A stretch of DNA of 64,000 bases from Aspidiotus rigidus (lineage: Eukaryota; Arthropoda; Insecta; Hemiptera; Diaspididae), in assembly GCA_035079385.1 (NCBI GenBank), contig JAVHKY010000030.1:868001-932000 (forward strand). Reading direction: 5' to 3'. This document shows, one piece after another, positions 22,440 through 33,800 of the stretch (position 1 is its first letter; every line of letters begins with the position of its first letter). The position numbers and the translations under genes were made by a program. Below the pieces are notes generated by a model. That model worked only from the letters and a program-made list of their open reading frames with translations, was not told where the DNA came from and did not search any database.

Positions 22440-22810
22440 CGAAATGAACGCCTCTCGAGCGGATTGAGAGTACCGTCCTTCGCTCCCATCTGTATGCTTT
22501 TGGTACACATATTCCACATCAAGTTGAACTTTCCTAAGTGACGGTATTTGAGTTGTTTCGAATTATTTGTTAACAAGCTCTCGGGAAGATGAATATTTAG
22601 CATTGACTTCAGAAGTATTTCTAACTCTATAACCGATGTTTCTAGAAGTGGTCCTTGAAATCTGTACCTACGAATCGTATCAACCAAAACATTACCAACG
22701 AATCAAAGTTTTGTGCCAATATGTAACCAAGCTTACGAGCTCTATTAGGCTGACTAAAGATTTCGTACATAGACTGAGTCACAAATACCGAAAAACTCCG
22801 GAGAATGTCA
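22440..22810. other. No supported gene; possibly eroded LINE sequence
   Basis: Frames on both strands are open over short distances. The plus frame at 22741-22820 leads toward the LINE motifs in the next entry, so part may be decayed reverse-transcriptase C-terminal sequence, but I cannot match it. Confidence 0.3.
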
Positions 22811-22811
22811 A

Positions 22812-22990
22812 AGGGAACGGAACTGCTCCACCTGATTTGTGGTAGAAAACTGAAATACTACGGTCATCTCAACAGAAACCCTGATAAATACTGTATTTTT
22901 CATAACATTTTTCGCGGAAAGATAGAAGGCAAAAGAGGTGTGGGAAGAAGAAAATCTTCTTAGAGATGGTTCGGCTTTATGGCCATACGG
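22812..22990 (+). mobile_element. LINE relic: extreme C-terminal end of a non-LTR ORF2
   Basis: One frame reads RKLKYYGHLNRN (22844-22879) and, in phase 24 codons later, GKIEGKRGVGRRK (22916-22954) followed by SS and a TAG at 22961. In many insect non-LTR elements of the jockey/RTE-like group, ORF2 ends with a 'R+LEYFGHIMRN ... GKIEGKRGxGRRR' motif pair, and this matches both spacing and residues. It has a premature stop where the family continues with SWLKNLR-type sequence. Upstream domains are not recognisable, so the copy is 5'-truncated or strongly eroded. Confidence 0.75.
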
Positions 22991-23285
22991 TCGACAAAGT
23001 GACGATAGGGAGAAGATGTAACGAAGACGAAGATGAGCACAGAAGCTAGGAGAGGATTCGAAAGGCTTAGGCCTCTTACAAGCCCAGGCCAGACTATGGG
23101 ATTCTAGAAGCTAAGGTCCTCCACACCAGCAGAATAAAAGATTTAATCCACCTGATGACGTTATGAAGAAGACAATTTGGTACATGCTTTACCAAGGAAT
23201 GCCCTTCTTCACAGCACTAGAATCGGCAATTCGAGACTGGGTATTCATCTGCAAGTAAAAAGGCTACCAAACACTTCAAGAAGGG
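22991..23285. other. No gene seen
   Basis: Possible 3' continuation of the LINE relic, but no frame is conserved. Confidence 0.3.
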
Positions 23286-23359
23286 AACCACATGTATGAC
23301 AGGGAGAAGACTTGATAAAATTTTGATCTTCGCACCATGGAATATAGGGTATATATTAA

Positions 23360-24345
23360 AGAGGTAGTTAGAAGAGGATGTGACGTCAAGGATGATTCGC
23401 GTTCATTCTCATGATCTTCGATTCGGGGCTGAAAGCTCTGGGACTCTCGGATATAGACATGTCAATGTTCAAAACCAGGAGATGTACATCCTCCACCAGG
23501 CTTCCGGCAAATTGTGTGAAAGATCTGATATACTTTTAGGTACTTCTAAAGTTCATAAGCTTCGAGCATCCAAGTATGTATGCGTGCAAGGGAGTTGACG
23601 GACTTGAAGAGAAGTCGGATTCCAAGTTACAGAAGTTGAAAAAATTTTGATCATCCAGCTGTATAGATGAGAGAGACTTCTAGAAATTTTTGACCAGCCA
23701 GGAGGACTCGAAAAAACTTCCAAGTTTTGCTGCCTGAATATAAGATGAGAAAAACCATAAATCAAAACAGAGACTAGGTAAAAATCACCACCTTTTACTT
23801 CTAAAACTATAAGTATGACGGAGAAGATTTGAAAAAATCATCTTCGAGCCATGAATTGGGGTTTAAACTTTGAGTTGGGGAGTTGGTAGCCCTGACGAAA
23901 TTCACCTTTTCTTTCCATACTTTTTAAATGGAGGAATTTCGATCGCCATATTTTTAAAACAAACACATCCACATCATCAACTTTAGATACAAAAACAATT
24001 ACAGTGATAAATGGGATATTGAGAAATAATAACGGCTGTTTGAAAATCAATGTACAAACATACGCAAGTTCTCTAGTTCACCCTTTCAGTAGCACCCTCT
24101 AGTGAAGGTTTAAATCCCAATGAGGGGTATTTAAGAGGTAGTGACATCAAGGATAACTTGTACGTACATTCTCATGATTTTCGATTAGGAATGAATGCAA
24201 AACTCTCCGATTTAGACACGAAGATGTTCATTACCGGAGAAGTCGTTCATCCTCTACCGGGCTTCTGGCGAATTGAGGCGGAGGATCTGACTTACTTTCG
24301 ATACTTTTGGAGCTCATAATAATTTCGAGCACCCAACTAGGTAAA
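23360..24345 (+). repeat. Direct duplication of a ~200-bp unit, ~760 bp apart
   Basis: Unit 1 spans about 23361-23575 and unit 2 about 24130-24335. Shared landmarks in the same order are 'aagaggtagt', 'gacgtcaaggat'/'gacatcaaggat', 'cattctcatgat', 'ttcgatt', 'catcctc-acc-ggcttc-ggc', 'gatctga' and 'ttcgagca-cca'. TGACGTCA at 23381 is preserved only in unit 1. The piece between (23600-24120) carries related 'gaaaaaattttgatcatcca' sequence, found again near 24445. Confidence 0.65.
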
Positions 24346-25585
24346 CAGGAGGGGGGGGGGCACACTAACTCTTATGGAAAAGTGGTGAAATCATTTGGCC
24401 TCATCCGGTATAAGAGGAGGGGGAACAGATTCTCCGTCAAAATTTTGACCATCCAGAGAACGGAGGAGGTGAAAAAGTTTGATTACCCAGCTGTAACGCA
24501 TAGACGAGAAGAACAGATTTCGAGTACGGAACAATGGGTTCGGAAGGATACTGGGCCTCGGATCTAATTCAGAGAGTTTTCAACATTTTCGAATTCCACT
24601 CGGTAATTCTAGGTAAAATTTTGAATTTCCCTGATCAATTCTCTCGTTCTCATATCAGGATTCCTGCTCTCCTCAATTAACGCAGGTAATGGAAATCAAC
24701 GCGTGAGCAGTGAATAAAATGATCTACTAGTTTTCTTCGGTGTTGTACTCAACTTCAATACTGAAAGCGTATTTGGAATAGAAATTCAAGCGGCTTTATT
24801 TTCATCAGGGAATTCTAATCAATCTCAAATTACAATTTTCAAGAACACTTTGCGTCGAAAGGATCACGATTTATTGAAACCGAGAAGAATGTATTAAAGT
24901 AGTGAACACGTAAGTCTCGAGGACTACACTTGAAAGCCTTACACGTGAACCAATAAGCTTAAAAGCTCCAGGACCACCTCAGGGTTACCATTTCTTTCCT
25001 CACAAAAAAAATCTTCAACTTTTTCAGAATATAATTTTCCCTGCCCTCTTTATCAAACTCATCATTACAATTTTTCATTCATGAATGCAGCGAGTTTCGA
25101 AATATTTCCCGACTTTTTTCGGTTTTCCAGAAACTGGTTACTAGGAGAGGATTTGCGGAGGGGAGACTCGGGGATATTTCCCCAAAAATCTGAAAATAAA
25201 GAGGGAAAAACGTAAATTTAAGGAAAAGCAAGACTTTCCCTCTGAAAATCATTTTTTAAATCCTCCCCTGGGTTACCCTGCACCAACAGGCAATCCGAGC
25301 CGAACCTGCTGTCAACTAAAATTGCTCTTTATAACTTCGTATTACTTCTATGTTGACAGGTCTTCTGAAAATCCCGAGCTGAGGGGTGTTTCTGACCACA
25401 AAACAAACCAATGAATCAGTTGTAGATTTCTTTTTCTGCTGCTACAGTAAGGGAAGCGATGTCAGTAAGAACGATGACGCGAAATTCGCCCAATTCACTC
25501 TAAATTTCATCGATTCTTCCAAAACGGTCACTATTTCTGATTTTATCATAATGTCAAACGATATTCTCGGTCAGATTCGTATCAC
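24346..25585. other. No gene seen
   Basis: A G-run lies at about 24351-24360. Frames are short and unrecognised. Sequence around 25120-25290 is mildly C/G-run rich without structure I can identify. Confidence 0.3.
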
Positions 25586-25589
25586 TTGA

Positions 25590-27100
25590 AGACGTTTTTA
25601 TACCGCACATTCAACGTACAAGCAATTTCGATTACGTTCAATCAAGCCAGTTTAACGTTTCTCTCCGGAGACAATCCCTTCGTAGAAATATGGTCGCCGA
25701 GGAAACATTATGTTTTGGAAAAGAAGTCATGCTGCGAAAAAAAAAAAAAAAAACGTACCAATGAGGGAGGACGACTCAGAGACGCGAAAGAGAAGGGAAA
25801 TTACTCTTTCAAAATGAGCCATAAATGAAATTGAATTGAATTACTCCAAAGTGGAAGCTTCTCTCTCTCTCTCTCTCTACGTACGTTCACCTAGCGAAGG
25901 AGAGAAAAATTAGAGCTTTTGAAAGCATCCGCGGAGCGGCAAGGAACGGGACATGAATGTTTCTCATTCGCATAATATATATATAATACCTCAATTTATA
26001 TCGATCACAAAACGAATTAGATTATCGTAACAAGTCGAAATGATGTCCCGCGACACAAACTTGTACGGACATAATGGTACATTGTACCTTCGGGAGGGGG
26101 GAGGGGAGAAGGAGGACGGAGGCTATACCACGTACGAAGATTGGCAATAATCCAGGTTTCGGATTTCGACTTTCCATTCTTTGACGCTTTTAATATTTAT
26201 ATTGACGCTAAACGTGTATTCCAAATCCGTGCGCATTAATGTAGCGCTACGTTCGCGCGCTATCTTATAAAGTAGAAACTAATTTGTACGCGTTCTTCTA
26301 ACTCTCGCCCGCTTGACTAATTATCAAAGTCGTGTTCACAAATCTCTTTACGCTCCTTGTGATGACATCGTTCATTCAAAATAGAATAAAATAAAGCATT
26401 TGTCAGTCATTCTCTCGATCATTGTAAAGGTAATAAACAATGTAGAGCGCTCGTCAACATCGGTGGACCACAAAGCGACTGGGCAAAGGGTGCGCAATGT
26501 ACTTTTGAAGAAATTTTTATATCTCCGGATATTAATTAGTTTTTCTTTTTTCAATTCGATATTGGAAAACTGGCGCTACAGTTTGTGAACGTCTGTTCAG
26601 TTTTCTCACTCTCTTCTTCGCTATTTGATTAAAAGTAACAGCTGGAGGTCATTTCTATACGTATAGCGTAATATTTTTTTAGCCTACATCAAGATAAATA
26701 CGTTCACAATTTTTTTCTTCTCCTATATAATATGCACGTTATATACACGTATACCGTAATAATTAAAAGATCCTGATCCGATATGGACAGGCTGCGCCAT
26801 ATAATATTGTAAAACTTCTACATTACTCTCTTTCTCTGGTACAATATTGCATCTGAAACGAGTGTCAATAATAATGATTCTGACGGTATATTATGATGAA
26901 TAAAAAAATAATCATGCAAATTTACCATTCGAAAAATCATGCTGGAAAAATTTCGGATAATGTATTCTTTTTCAAAATAAATCGCTGTCTCATTCCGGAT
27001 TGAATGTAGAGATAACGAACGAAAAACGTGTCCATGTATAAGTAATCGGGATAAATGAATTTCTTAATCTGATTTTTCCTTTTTTTTTTTTTTTTTTTTT
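25590..27100. other. Repeat-poor AT-rich block with simple repeats
   Basis: Contains an A-run (about 25737-25753), (CT)n at about 25859-25878, a G/A-rich run at about 26092-26122 and a T-run at 27081-27100. CpG spots (GTTCGCGCGC near 26253) and TAAT words resemble the other blocks. No gene is supported. Confidence 0.35.
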
Positions 27101-27466
27101 ATGATTAACTCGCGCAGTGACAAATGGAATACATCCGAATACACGATCGTTTAAGAAAGTTATTTATGATCATTGCTGAGCCATTTCAACTCTAATACCA
27201 TTTTTGGTCTGGAATAAGACTCACTCCGATCGAAAAGCTATATTAAGTCTATTTCGATTTAAAACGGCATATTTTAATGATAAACTTTTCCAGTTACACG
27301 TAATGTATAAGAAAATAAAAGAAGCCCCATCCACAACTGTAAATCCTCTTCAGGTTCCATAGATTCACTATTGTTAAATATATAACTCCGTTTCCAATCA
27401 GAATAAGTATGTAAAGGTTTTGTAGCAGGATTAGGTTAGCTCGATTTTCCTAGAGAGACTTCTTTA
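27101..27466. other. No gene seen
   Basis: Ordinary AT-rich sequence leading into a hAT-like element. Confidence 0.3.
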
Positions 27467-27474
27467 TACCTATA

Positions 27475-28167
27475 CCAGAGTATTACAGGCCAAGATTTCA
27501 GCTTCGACTTTTGGCTTAAAATACGAACTTGAAAATTTTGGCTTTTGGAAATATTAAGTTCGCTTAATTCAGCTATCTGACTGATAAATGTTTTGAAGAA
27601 AAGGGAGCCAAGATGAAATAATCAGGAGAATCGGGGCCTACCTATTCTCCAGTTTGTTTTCAGCTTCATCGAATGACAGCCCGACAGGCTTCTATGCTGA
27701 ACGGCTGAACCGGAACCAATCTTTCTCATCTTTGTTAATAGCCCAGGTTTCTGTGACGTCAAATAGGAAACAACTGCTAGCAAAACTATTCAACGTTGAT
27801 CCAACTGACATGTTGACTCCCGTAAGAATAACACAACGAGCTAAGATCATTGTATTTTTGTTCAATAATAACAAATTTCTCAATATTTAAAGATTGATGA
27901 ACAAACGCTTGAAGCTTAAAGATTCTAAATGTATATGTCTGATTTTTTAATTAAGTGTGATTTCAAATCATTTACATGATGATCTTCGCTCCCCATGTCA
28001 TTTGTACGGGATTCACCTTGTCAGTTGCCAGTTGGATCACCGAGATGGGAGCAGTTGAAACTGAATTTGAACACTTAAGCAGTATGTTTTCCTGATTTGC
28101 GAGAATCAGGAAAGCTGAAAAACAAAAAAAAAAAGCTGGCTTTCAGCCGACTGTAACACTCTGCTGG
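27475..28167 (+). mobile_element. Non-autonomous hAT-like element (family 3), copy A
   Basis: The left end reads CCAGAGTATTACAGG (from 27475) and the right end reads GACTGTAACACTCTGCTGG (to about 28167). They are imperfect inverted repeats of the type CAGRGYATTRCAGYC. The flanking sequence ACCTATA precedes the left end (27468-27474) and follows the right end (28168-28174), a probable 7-8 bp target-site duplication. hAT elements typically have CAGRG-type ends and 8-bp duplications. The interior is rich in AAAGCC/GGCTTTTGGC words and has no transposase. Confidence 0.6.
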
Positions 28168-28212
28168 ACCTATATTCCCATATGAGCGAGACTTCACTAC
28201 CTATATCAGTAT

Positions 28213-29588
28213 CAGAGTACTGCAGCCAAAGATTTCAGCTTCGGCTTTTGGCAAATTTGGCTGGATTAATTTAGTCAATTTTTGGCTAATCAATGTTATG
28301 AAGAACCATTTATTTGATATAGATATCAGTCTACCCTTTGATTTTCATTTAAAATTGAAGATAGGTCGCAGAACTTGGAAGTTTCCTTGAAATTGCACTG
28401 TAGGAGAGAAGAGGGCTATTCATTTTGGTTGGATATCGAGAATGGGAACAAAGCAATTCAAAGAAAAATGAAGAAAAAAAAATTTGTAAAGCATGAAATT
28501 TTCTACAAATCATCTCCCCTCTTAAAAATTGATTTGGATTGATTTTAGCAAACCTTCCACCAGCACTCGCACTGTAAATAAATTTTAGAGTCCAGTTGGC
28601 TTGAGCTGCCTTTGCCATGACGATCCCATGACGACGATGTAGTAAATTAGTATTACAAGTATTCGTTATTTTATTCTTGTTGACAATTTATATCAAATGA
28701 AAATTCAAGGTTTGGATGTCAAAATTAATTTGTGTTTCACTTATCTTTTGCTTTTCACATTCACGCAGCCTGCAGCAGGCAGAACAGTACCCTAAACTGC
28801 AGCAGTGCTCTAACCGGCAGCCTCAGCCTACCCTGCACTACTGCAAGTCTGCAATATTAATTTTTTGAATTTCTCTCAGGGTTGCAAAAAATTAGTTTTT
28901 TCAAAAAGAACAAAAACGTGTTTTTTCTAGTTTAAAACGTTTTTTTTTCTTTTTTTAAACATGTTGGAAATTGATATTTTTCTCGGTGTTTTAAACATGT
29001 TTAAAACGGCATTTCGTTTTTTAAACGTATGTGACCCCGTCTACAGAAACCCGGCTTAGCGTTGAATATCGATCAGGAGGAAAGGACCTTTCACTGAGGA
29101 AGGAAGATTCCTTTTCTCCTGATTGTAAGTGAACACTAAAGCCGGGTTTCTGTAGATGGGGTCACATATAATGACCTAGCATTTATTGCAGCGTTTCTCC
29201 AGATTTTTTCCCTAGAAACTCACGCTTTCTCGTGCGTGAGTACGCGTGACTTTAAATTCATGACGTGCCGCCCATGTTTAAAACGTTTTTTTTCCTCAAA
29301 TTCCAATGTTTAAAACAATTTAATTCAAAACATCGCAACTATGATTTCTCTATTCTCGACTTCTCTCACACACACTTACCACACACGCAATACAACACAA
29401 TCGTCATAATAATGAGGTTCTTAAAATAATTTAAGATTTCAGAAAGCCAAAAGACGCAGCTGAGAGTTTTTTGCTTTTCAAGAAATACGGCTGCCTATGT
29501 TTCGGTTCAAGCTTTTGACTTTTCAATGATGAATACGGTTGACTTTCGGCTTTATAGCTTCTGGCTTCTAGCTGACTGCAATGCCCTG
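28213..29588 (+). mobile_element. Family 3 element, copy B, composite and interrupted
   Basis: It begins CAGAGTACTGCAGCC at 28213 with 'aagatttcagcttcggcttttggc', nearly identical to the start of copy A. It ends with 'agctgactgcaatgccctg' at 29588, the matching terminus. The middle contains unrelated insertions, including the hairpin element at 29030-29166, and a repeat of TTTAAAACGTTTTTTTT type words at about 28935 and 29277. No clear target-site duplication was found, so B may be two partial copies. Confidence 0.5.
29030..29166. mobile_element. 137-bp hairpin MITE with TA target duplication
   Basis: The left end TGTGACCCCGTCTACAGAAA and the right end, read in reverse complement, TGTGACCCCATCTACAGAAA show a near-perfect terminal inverted repeat. 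It continues through CCCGGCTT and, less perfectly, to the centre (GATCAGGAGGAAAGG against CCTTTTCTCCTGATT). TA flanks both ends (28 bp scale: 29028-29029 and 29167-29168). It is a foldback MITE of the kind mobilised by TA-specific (Tc1/mariner-like) transposases, inserted inside family 3 copy B. Confidence 0.75.
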
Positions 29589-29820
29589 TTTATTAGTTGT
29601 CTTACAAGAGTACTTTCAGGTGCTATACCCCATCATCAGTTGTATCGCTACTGAAGAACACAGCCTTGAACATTAGTTTTTCTAGTAAAACACGGTAATC
29701 TGATTGGCTACCGCTGTACTACGTCGTGATTGGTTCATTTCGTATTACCAAAAGATAATGAGGTCAAAGGTTGAAGGATATTATCATCGCGTTCATAGTT
29801 TGTCCATCGAGTCAAAAATG
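29589..29820. other. No gene seen
   Basis: Short unique sequence between repeats. Confidence 0.3.
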
Positions 29821-29825
29821 ATTGG

Positions 29826-30003
29826 GAAATTCGTTCTGGACTTGAATTCTTTTATGGTTTCGGTCTTGGGACTCAGTTTTTCCTTCAGCCTATCTTCTAG
29901 AAGCTGATTTTTAGGGAATTCTCTTTGGACATGAATTCTTCTATGGCTTCGGTTTAAGGGACTGAGTCTTCCCTTCAATCAATCTTCCAGGAACTAATTT
30001 TGG
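29826..30003 (+). repeat. Tandem duplication, unit ~89 bp
   Basis: 'gggaaattcgttctggacttgaattctt' type sequence at about 29824 recurs at about 29914 ('gggaattctctttggacatgaattctt'). Shared landmarks such as 'atgg-ttcgg', 'gggact-agt' and 'tcttc-ag' follow at 89-bp spacing. There are two copies. Confidence 0.75.
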
Positions 30004-30059
30004 ATCCAAGTCTCGCTCCATATGAATAAAATCTGCGATCAAATAATTGAGCTACCTAT

Positions 30060-31890
30060 GAATTTGAAGTCACCTTCTAGAACATTCGGTAGCTTTCAAA
30101 GAAAAGGCAACAATTATTATGTGTGAACATTCGCATAGAAATTTAAGACTTTCTTCTTCCCTCTAAATGCGGATCGATGTATTCGTGCTCACGCACTTCT
30201 CTATACCGGAATAATTCCGTTAAAATTTAAATACGACGATATTCGTCTACATCAGTCATCTTTCGGGTGATAAATGAAAAAGTTCACACACAAGTCATTG
30301 TATAGCTTTCTACGGAACGAAAATATTCCTCTACGCTTAGATATATATATTATTTTTTCTCCTTTTAAAATCCGCTAAAAAAATCATCGCCGAGAATTAT
30401 TACAACCGATGACGATGTAGGTATACGAGTATATACGCAGTAAAAAAGGGCATTGTAAAACGTTAAGTAAACTTTCAACTGGTTCCATTGGCGCGCACTC
30501 GACGCTACCGGACACCGCCCGATTATTATTAAGTAAACAATAAAAATACTAGTTCGGGTTGAAGTACAGAGGAGAGGAATGGAGGAGAATACACTATTCT
30601 ATATTCGTATATGTGCCGTATGTACACCTTTACGAGGGGAATGTGTTATTTTAAAATAATGTATAATACACAATATGCAGGCCGAGGCAGTTGAGCAAAA
30701 ATTTACATATTTTTCGTGTAATAAATGACTAATGTACGTGGCCCGGTACCTATGTTTACTCGCCACACAACTCTTCTGGCTTGGCGGGTCTCTAAATTCT
30801 CGACATCAATAACACACTACTCACGTGTCAACATACTCAGCTTTGAGCTTGGATATTTGAAATAAACTCGCCTGATTTTACGGTAGTATACACAGTACTC
30901 GTAAAAGTAGAGCTGGACTGATGGAGTTTTCTCAATTTGCTCGTCAATTCCCTTTCAAAATTGCAGGCTTGTCGTTGATTTGACGAGCAAAATTAGTTTT
31001 AAAATAAGAATTGAATTTATGAATTATAATGAGAATCAATGTAGACCAATTTACCTCCCTCTCCTGTTGCATCAACTAATCAACAAGTAAGAAGAGTTCT
31101 ATTATGCAATGGACAGTGGAAAATGGTTAATTTGAATCTCTGAAAGATTGACCCCTCTCAAATTACATTTCGAGTAGTATACATTTACGATTTCGCTATA
31201 AAGTGATTTTCACTCCCCCGAACATAAAATTCAAGAAATCTCTGAAACAGAGGGCTTCAACGGAGAAAAAGTTTATTTGTATTTTACTATTTCACGAAGT
31301 GTGTGTAAGAATTACTCGGGGGAAAAGAAACCTATTTTCTCATCCTGGAAATAATTTACTCTTGCTTGGATTCAGTATAGACACACACCTTCTTTTGAAG
31401 AAAAAAATCTTCGATAGGCGTGGACGAAAGAAGAAGATAGAGAGGAAAAAAAAAGCGGAGCGTAGATAGTATCTGAATGCCCGCGTGTATATTTATACAT
31501 TTTTTACAGAACTGTGTATGTATTACATTAATATTAACAGTTTTAATATAAATTTCGATTTTTCGATTAGACAACGTGCGCGGAATATATACTTTTCGTT
31601 TTTCTCTCAACTATTGGTTTGTTGTTGAATGTTATATAAAATCAAGATTCATGATTTTTTGTTCTCTTTTTTTTTTTTTTTTTTTTTTCCTTCTATTTCC
31701 ACGTTTCACGTTGTTACATTAATTACAAAACCGATGATGAGAACAAAAATGTAATCACGAATTCGAAAGATTCGAAAACGCCGATAGGGCTCGATATTAC
31801 ACAAAAGTTTTTGTGGAGTTCACCACACAGCGGCGGAGTAAATAAAGAAAAGAAAATATTATGGACGCAAATCGCTATTATACTTTATGA
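30060..31890. other. Repeat-poor AT-rich block, no gene seen
   Basis: CpG-bearing and TATACG-rich. GTAAACAATAAA near 30533 matches the forkhead (FOX) core, and TAATTA-like words are frequent. A T-run of 22 lies at about 31667-31688. Frames at 31203-31610 are Lys-rich by base composition. Confidence 0.35.
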
Positions 31891-32515
31891 TTGTAAATTA
31901 CGTAGAAAATAGATGAAATTTTCTCCTCGAGAGACTTGAGAAATATAACTGTAATAAATGGGTGTACCATTCGAGCAGTTGATTTCTTTCCTCGATTGTG
32001 GAAGTGATAACATGTGTTGAGCTGGGGCCTCTTCTCTTTCTTGTATACAACGTCCAGACTCCAATAAATATCCTTGAGGAATATATAGTACTAGAACATA
32101 TTAAACTTCTCTTCATGAAAGCACTGAAAAGTAGGGCAAACTTTGCACTGCACTGTTTCATAAAAGCTTGATTTAATTTTTTCTAAAATTGTCTGTTTCT
32201 GTTTTAGAGGTGCTACGTGCTGAGAGGAGTTTAAGTTCTGCAATTTTGATGCACATTCCCAATTTCCTTTCAAAAAGATCATCAAGCTGTTTTCATCAAA
32301 AGAAGCGGGATGAGTGTGAATTGTGGTTCTGAAAGAGAAGGGGAGGGCTCCGACATACTTAAATATTTGGAGGGCAACTTCGAACAACAAGTCATGGAAG
32401 GGGACCCGGAAGAATTCCGATCATCGAATAATAAATAACTTGAAAAGTTTTCGACCAAATCAATAAATTATCGGGATCGGGGAAACCGCATAAAGCAGGT
32501 TCCAAATCGTCTCAA
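31891..32515. other. No supported gene
   Basis: Minus-strand frames of 87 and 99 codons overlap at 31898-32390. The larger (32091-32390) has a mixed, protein-like composition but no motif I know, and is within chance length. Confidence 0.25.
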
Positions 32516-33000
32516 TCAACGCAGTTCTTCCTCATTCTCCATCTCTTTTCTAGGACGCATCGACCTTGAGGAATGGAACGCAAAGCAGTCACTGCGTTCA
32601 CCTTCCTTAACTGATTTCTTTACCTCATCGTATGAATTCAAATCCCCCTGGTATGATTTGTGGTCCTCCATATCCTCCAATAAGCCCCGATCTATCAAAA
32701 GGTCTCAAATTCTTTGGTCCACTTTAAACCACCCCTCCCGACACAAAAACATTTTCCCTTCCTTATCTATCTGATTCCGTGTGGACGTCCGCACTCGTTA
32801 ATATCCTCTAAGTTATACTCGCCTGTCTCAGAATAGTCCAGACCTGTTTTACTAGCCCAGCTCTCGAGAACAACCGGCTTCTTTATTCTGTCTCTCCCTC
32901 CAGCACAAACTCCCTCACATATAATTAGGTCATATATTTCTATAACGCTATCTAGTTCATACTCATCCTTATTATCCACATCTGCCCACTCCGAGCTCAT
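32516..33000 (-). CDS. Two acidic open frames, possible decayed coding segment
   Basis: From an ATG at 33000 a 77-codon frame (begins MSSEWADVDNKDEYELD) ends in a stop near 32767. A second frame in another phase (32516-32698) is rich in Asp, Glu, Lys and Ser and lacks an ATG start. Both are strongly acidic and hydrophilic, which is unusual for chance translation of this AT-rich DNA. Together they could be one frameshifted coding segment. I recognise no domain. The segment abuts family 3 repeats at 33.07 kb, so it may belong to a mobile element. No promoter or splice evidence was found. Confidence 0.17.
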
Positions 33001-33110
33001 AACTCTGGAGTGTAGTTGCAGGGATGAGAAAAATTCAGCTGTCTTGTTCTTTTGCTCATCTGGGGATACAGATCAGAGTATTACAGCCAACTGAAGGCCA
33101 GAAGCCGAAT

Positions 33111-33295
33111 TCAGCTGAATTTCTAAGGCGCTAGAGATATTCTCGCTCTGCATACAGATCTTGAATCCAAAAAATCAAGTGGTGGTGGTGTGGTAGTGTA
33201 CGTTCTTTATGGATCCACCACCACCACTTGATTTTTCGGATTCAATATCTGTTTACATTGAGCGAGAATACCTCTAGCGCCTCAGAATTTCTACT
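33111..33295. repeat. Long near-perfect inverted repeat (~70-bp arms)
   Basis: The left arm (about 33113-33190) runs through GGCGCTAGAG, ATTCTCGCTC, ACAGAT, TTGAATCC and AAAATCAAGTGGTGGTGGTG. The right arm (about 33215-33293) is its reverse complement with only a few differences and a small indel in the middle. The unpaired loop is about 25 nt. Both arms end in a (GGT)n/(ACC)n stretch. The transcript would form a long hairpin. It may be a foldback transposon or a hairpin-RNA source. Confidence 0.85.
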
Positions 33296-33689
33296 GATAA
33301 GAGAGAAGCTGAAAGCCGGCTTTATTAAAACCTCTATATGCCAGAAGCCAAGATAAGCCAAATTTTTCAGTTTTTCTTTCAGCTTTCCTGATTCCCGCTG
33401 GTTTTGGTTCAGTCCAGCTGGTCAGCCGTTCAGCACAGACGCCTGTATTCAGTCACTCAATGAAGATGACTACAAACTGGAAAATAGGTCTCTTCCATAG
33501 ATATGACAGAGCCTCAATTCTCCTGATTGTTTCATCCAAGCTCATTCTTCTTCATAACATTGATTAGCCAACAATTAGCTAAATTAATCCAGTACAATTT
33601 TCCAAAATCCAGAAGCCAAAAACCAAATTTTTCAAAGTCGTAAGTTTAAGCCAAAGGCCAGAGCTGAAATCTTTAGCTGCAATTAAAGG

Positions 33690-33800
33690 AGGGGGTTGTT
33701 GGTAAATGAAAAACTCAAGCGAAAAATTTGATCACTTCGTCGGGATCCGAACCCGAGACCTTTCGCTTGCCGGACGACTGCTCTAACCCCTCAAAGAAAC
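33690..33800 (-). mobile_element. tRNA-derived SINE head (RNA polymerase III promoter boxes)
   Basis: On the minus strand, GGTTAGAGCAG (plus 33778-33788) is the D-arm/A-box region. GGTTCGGATCC (plus 33743-33753) is a near-consensus B box, lying in a CGGGTTCGGATCCCG T-arm. The interval between the boxes is the usual tRNA-like distance. The acceptor stem cannot be closed and the anticodon arm pairs poorly, so this is not a functional tRNA. The body continues to about 33690 as a non-tRNA tail without a clear poly-A. It is inserted in family 3 sequence. Confidence 0.65.

Noticed and set aside
33740..33790. Functional tRNA gene on the minus strand
   Set aside because: A and B boxes are good but the anticodon stem pairs poorly and no acceptor stem can be closed; SINE head is the better reading.
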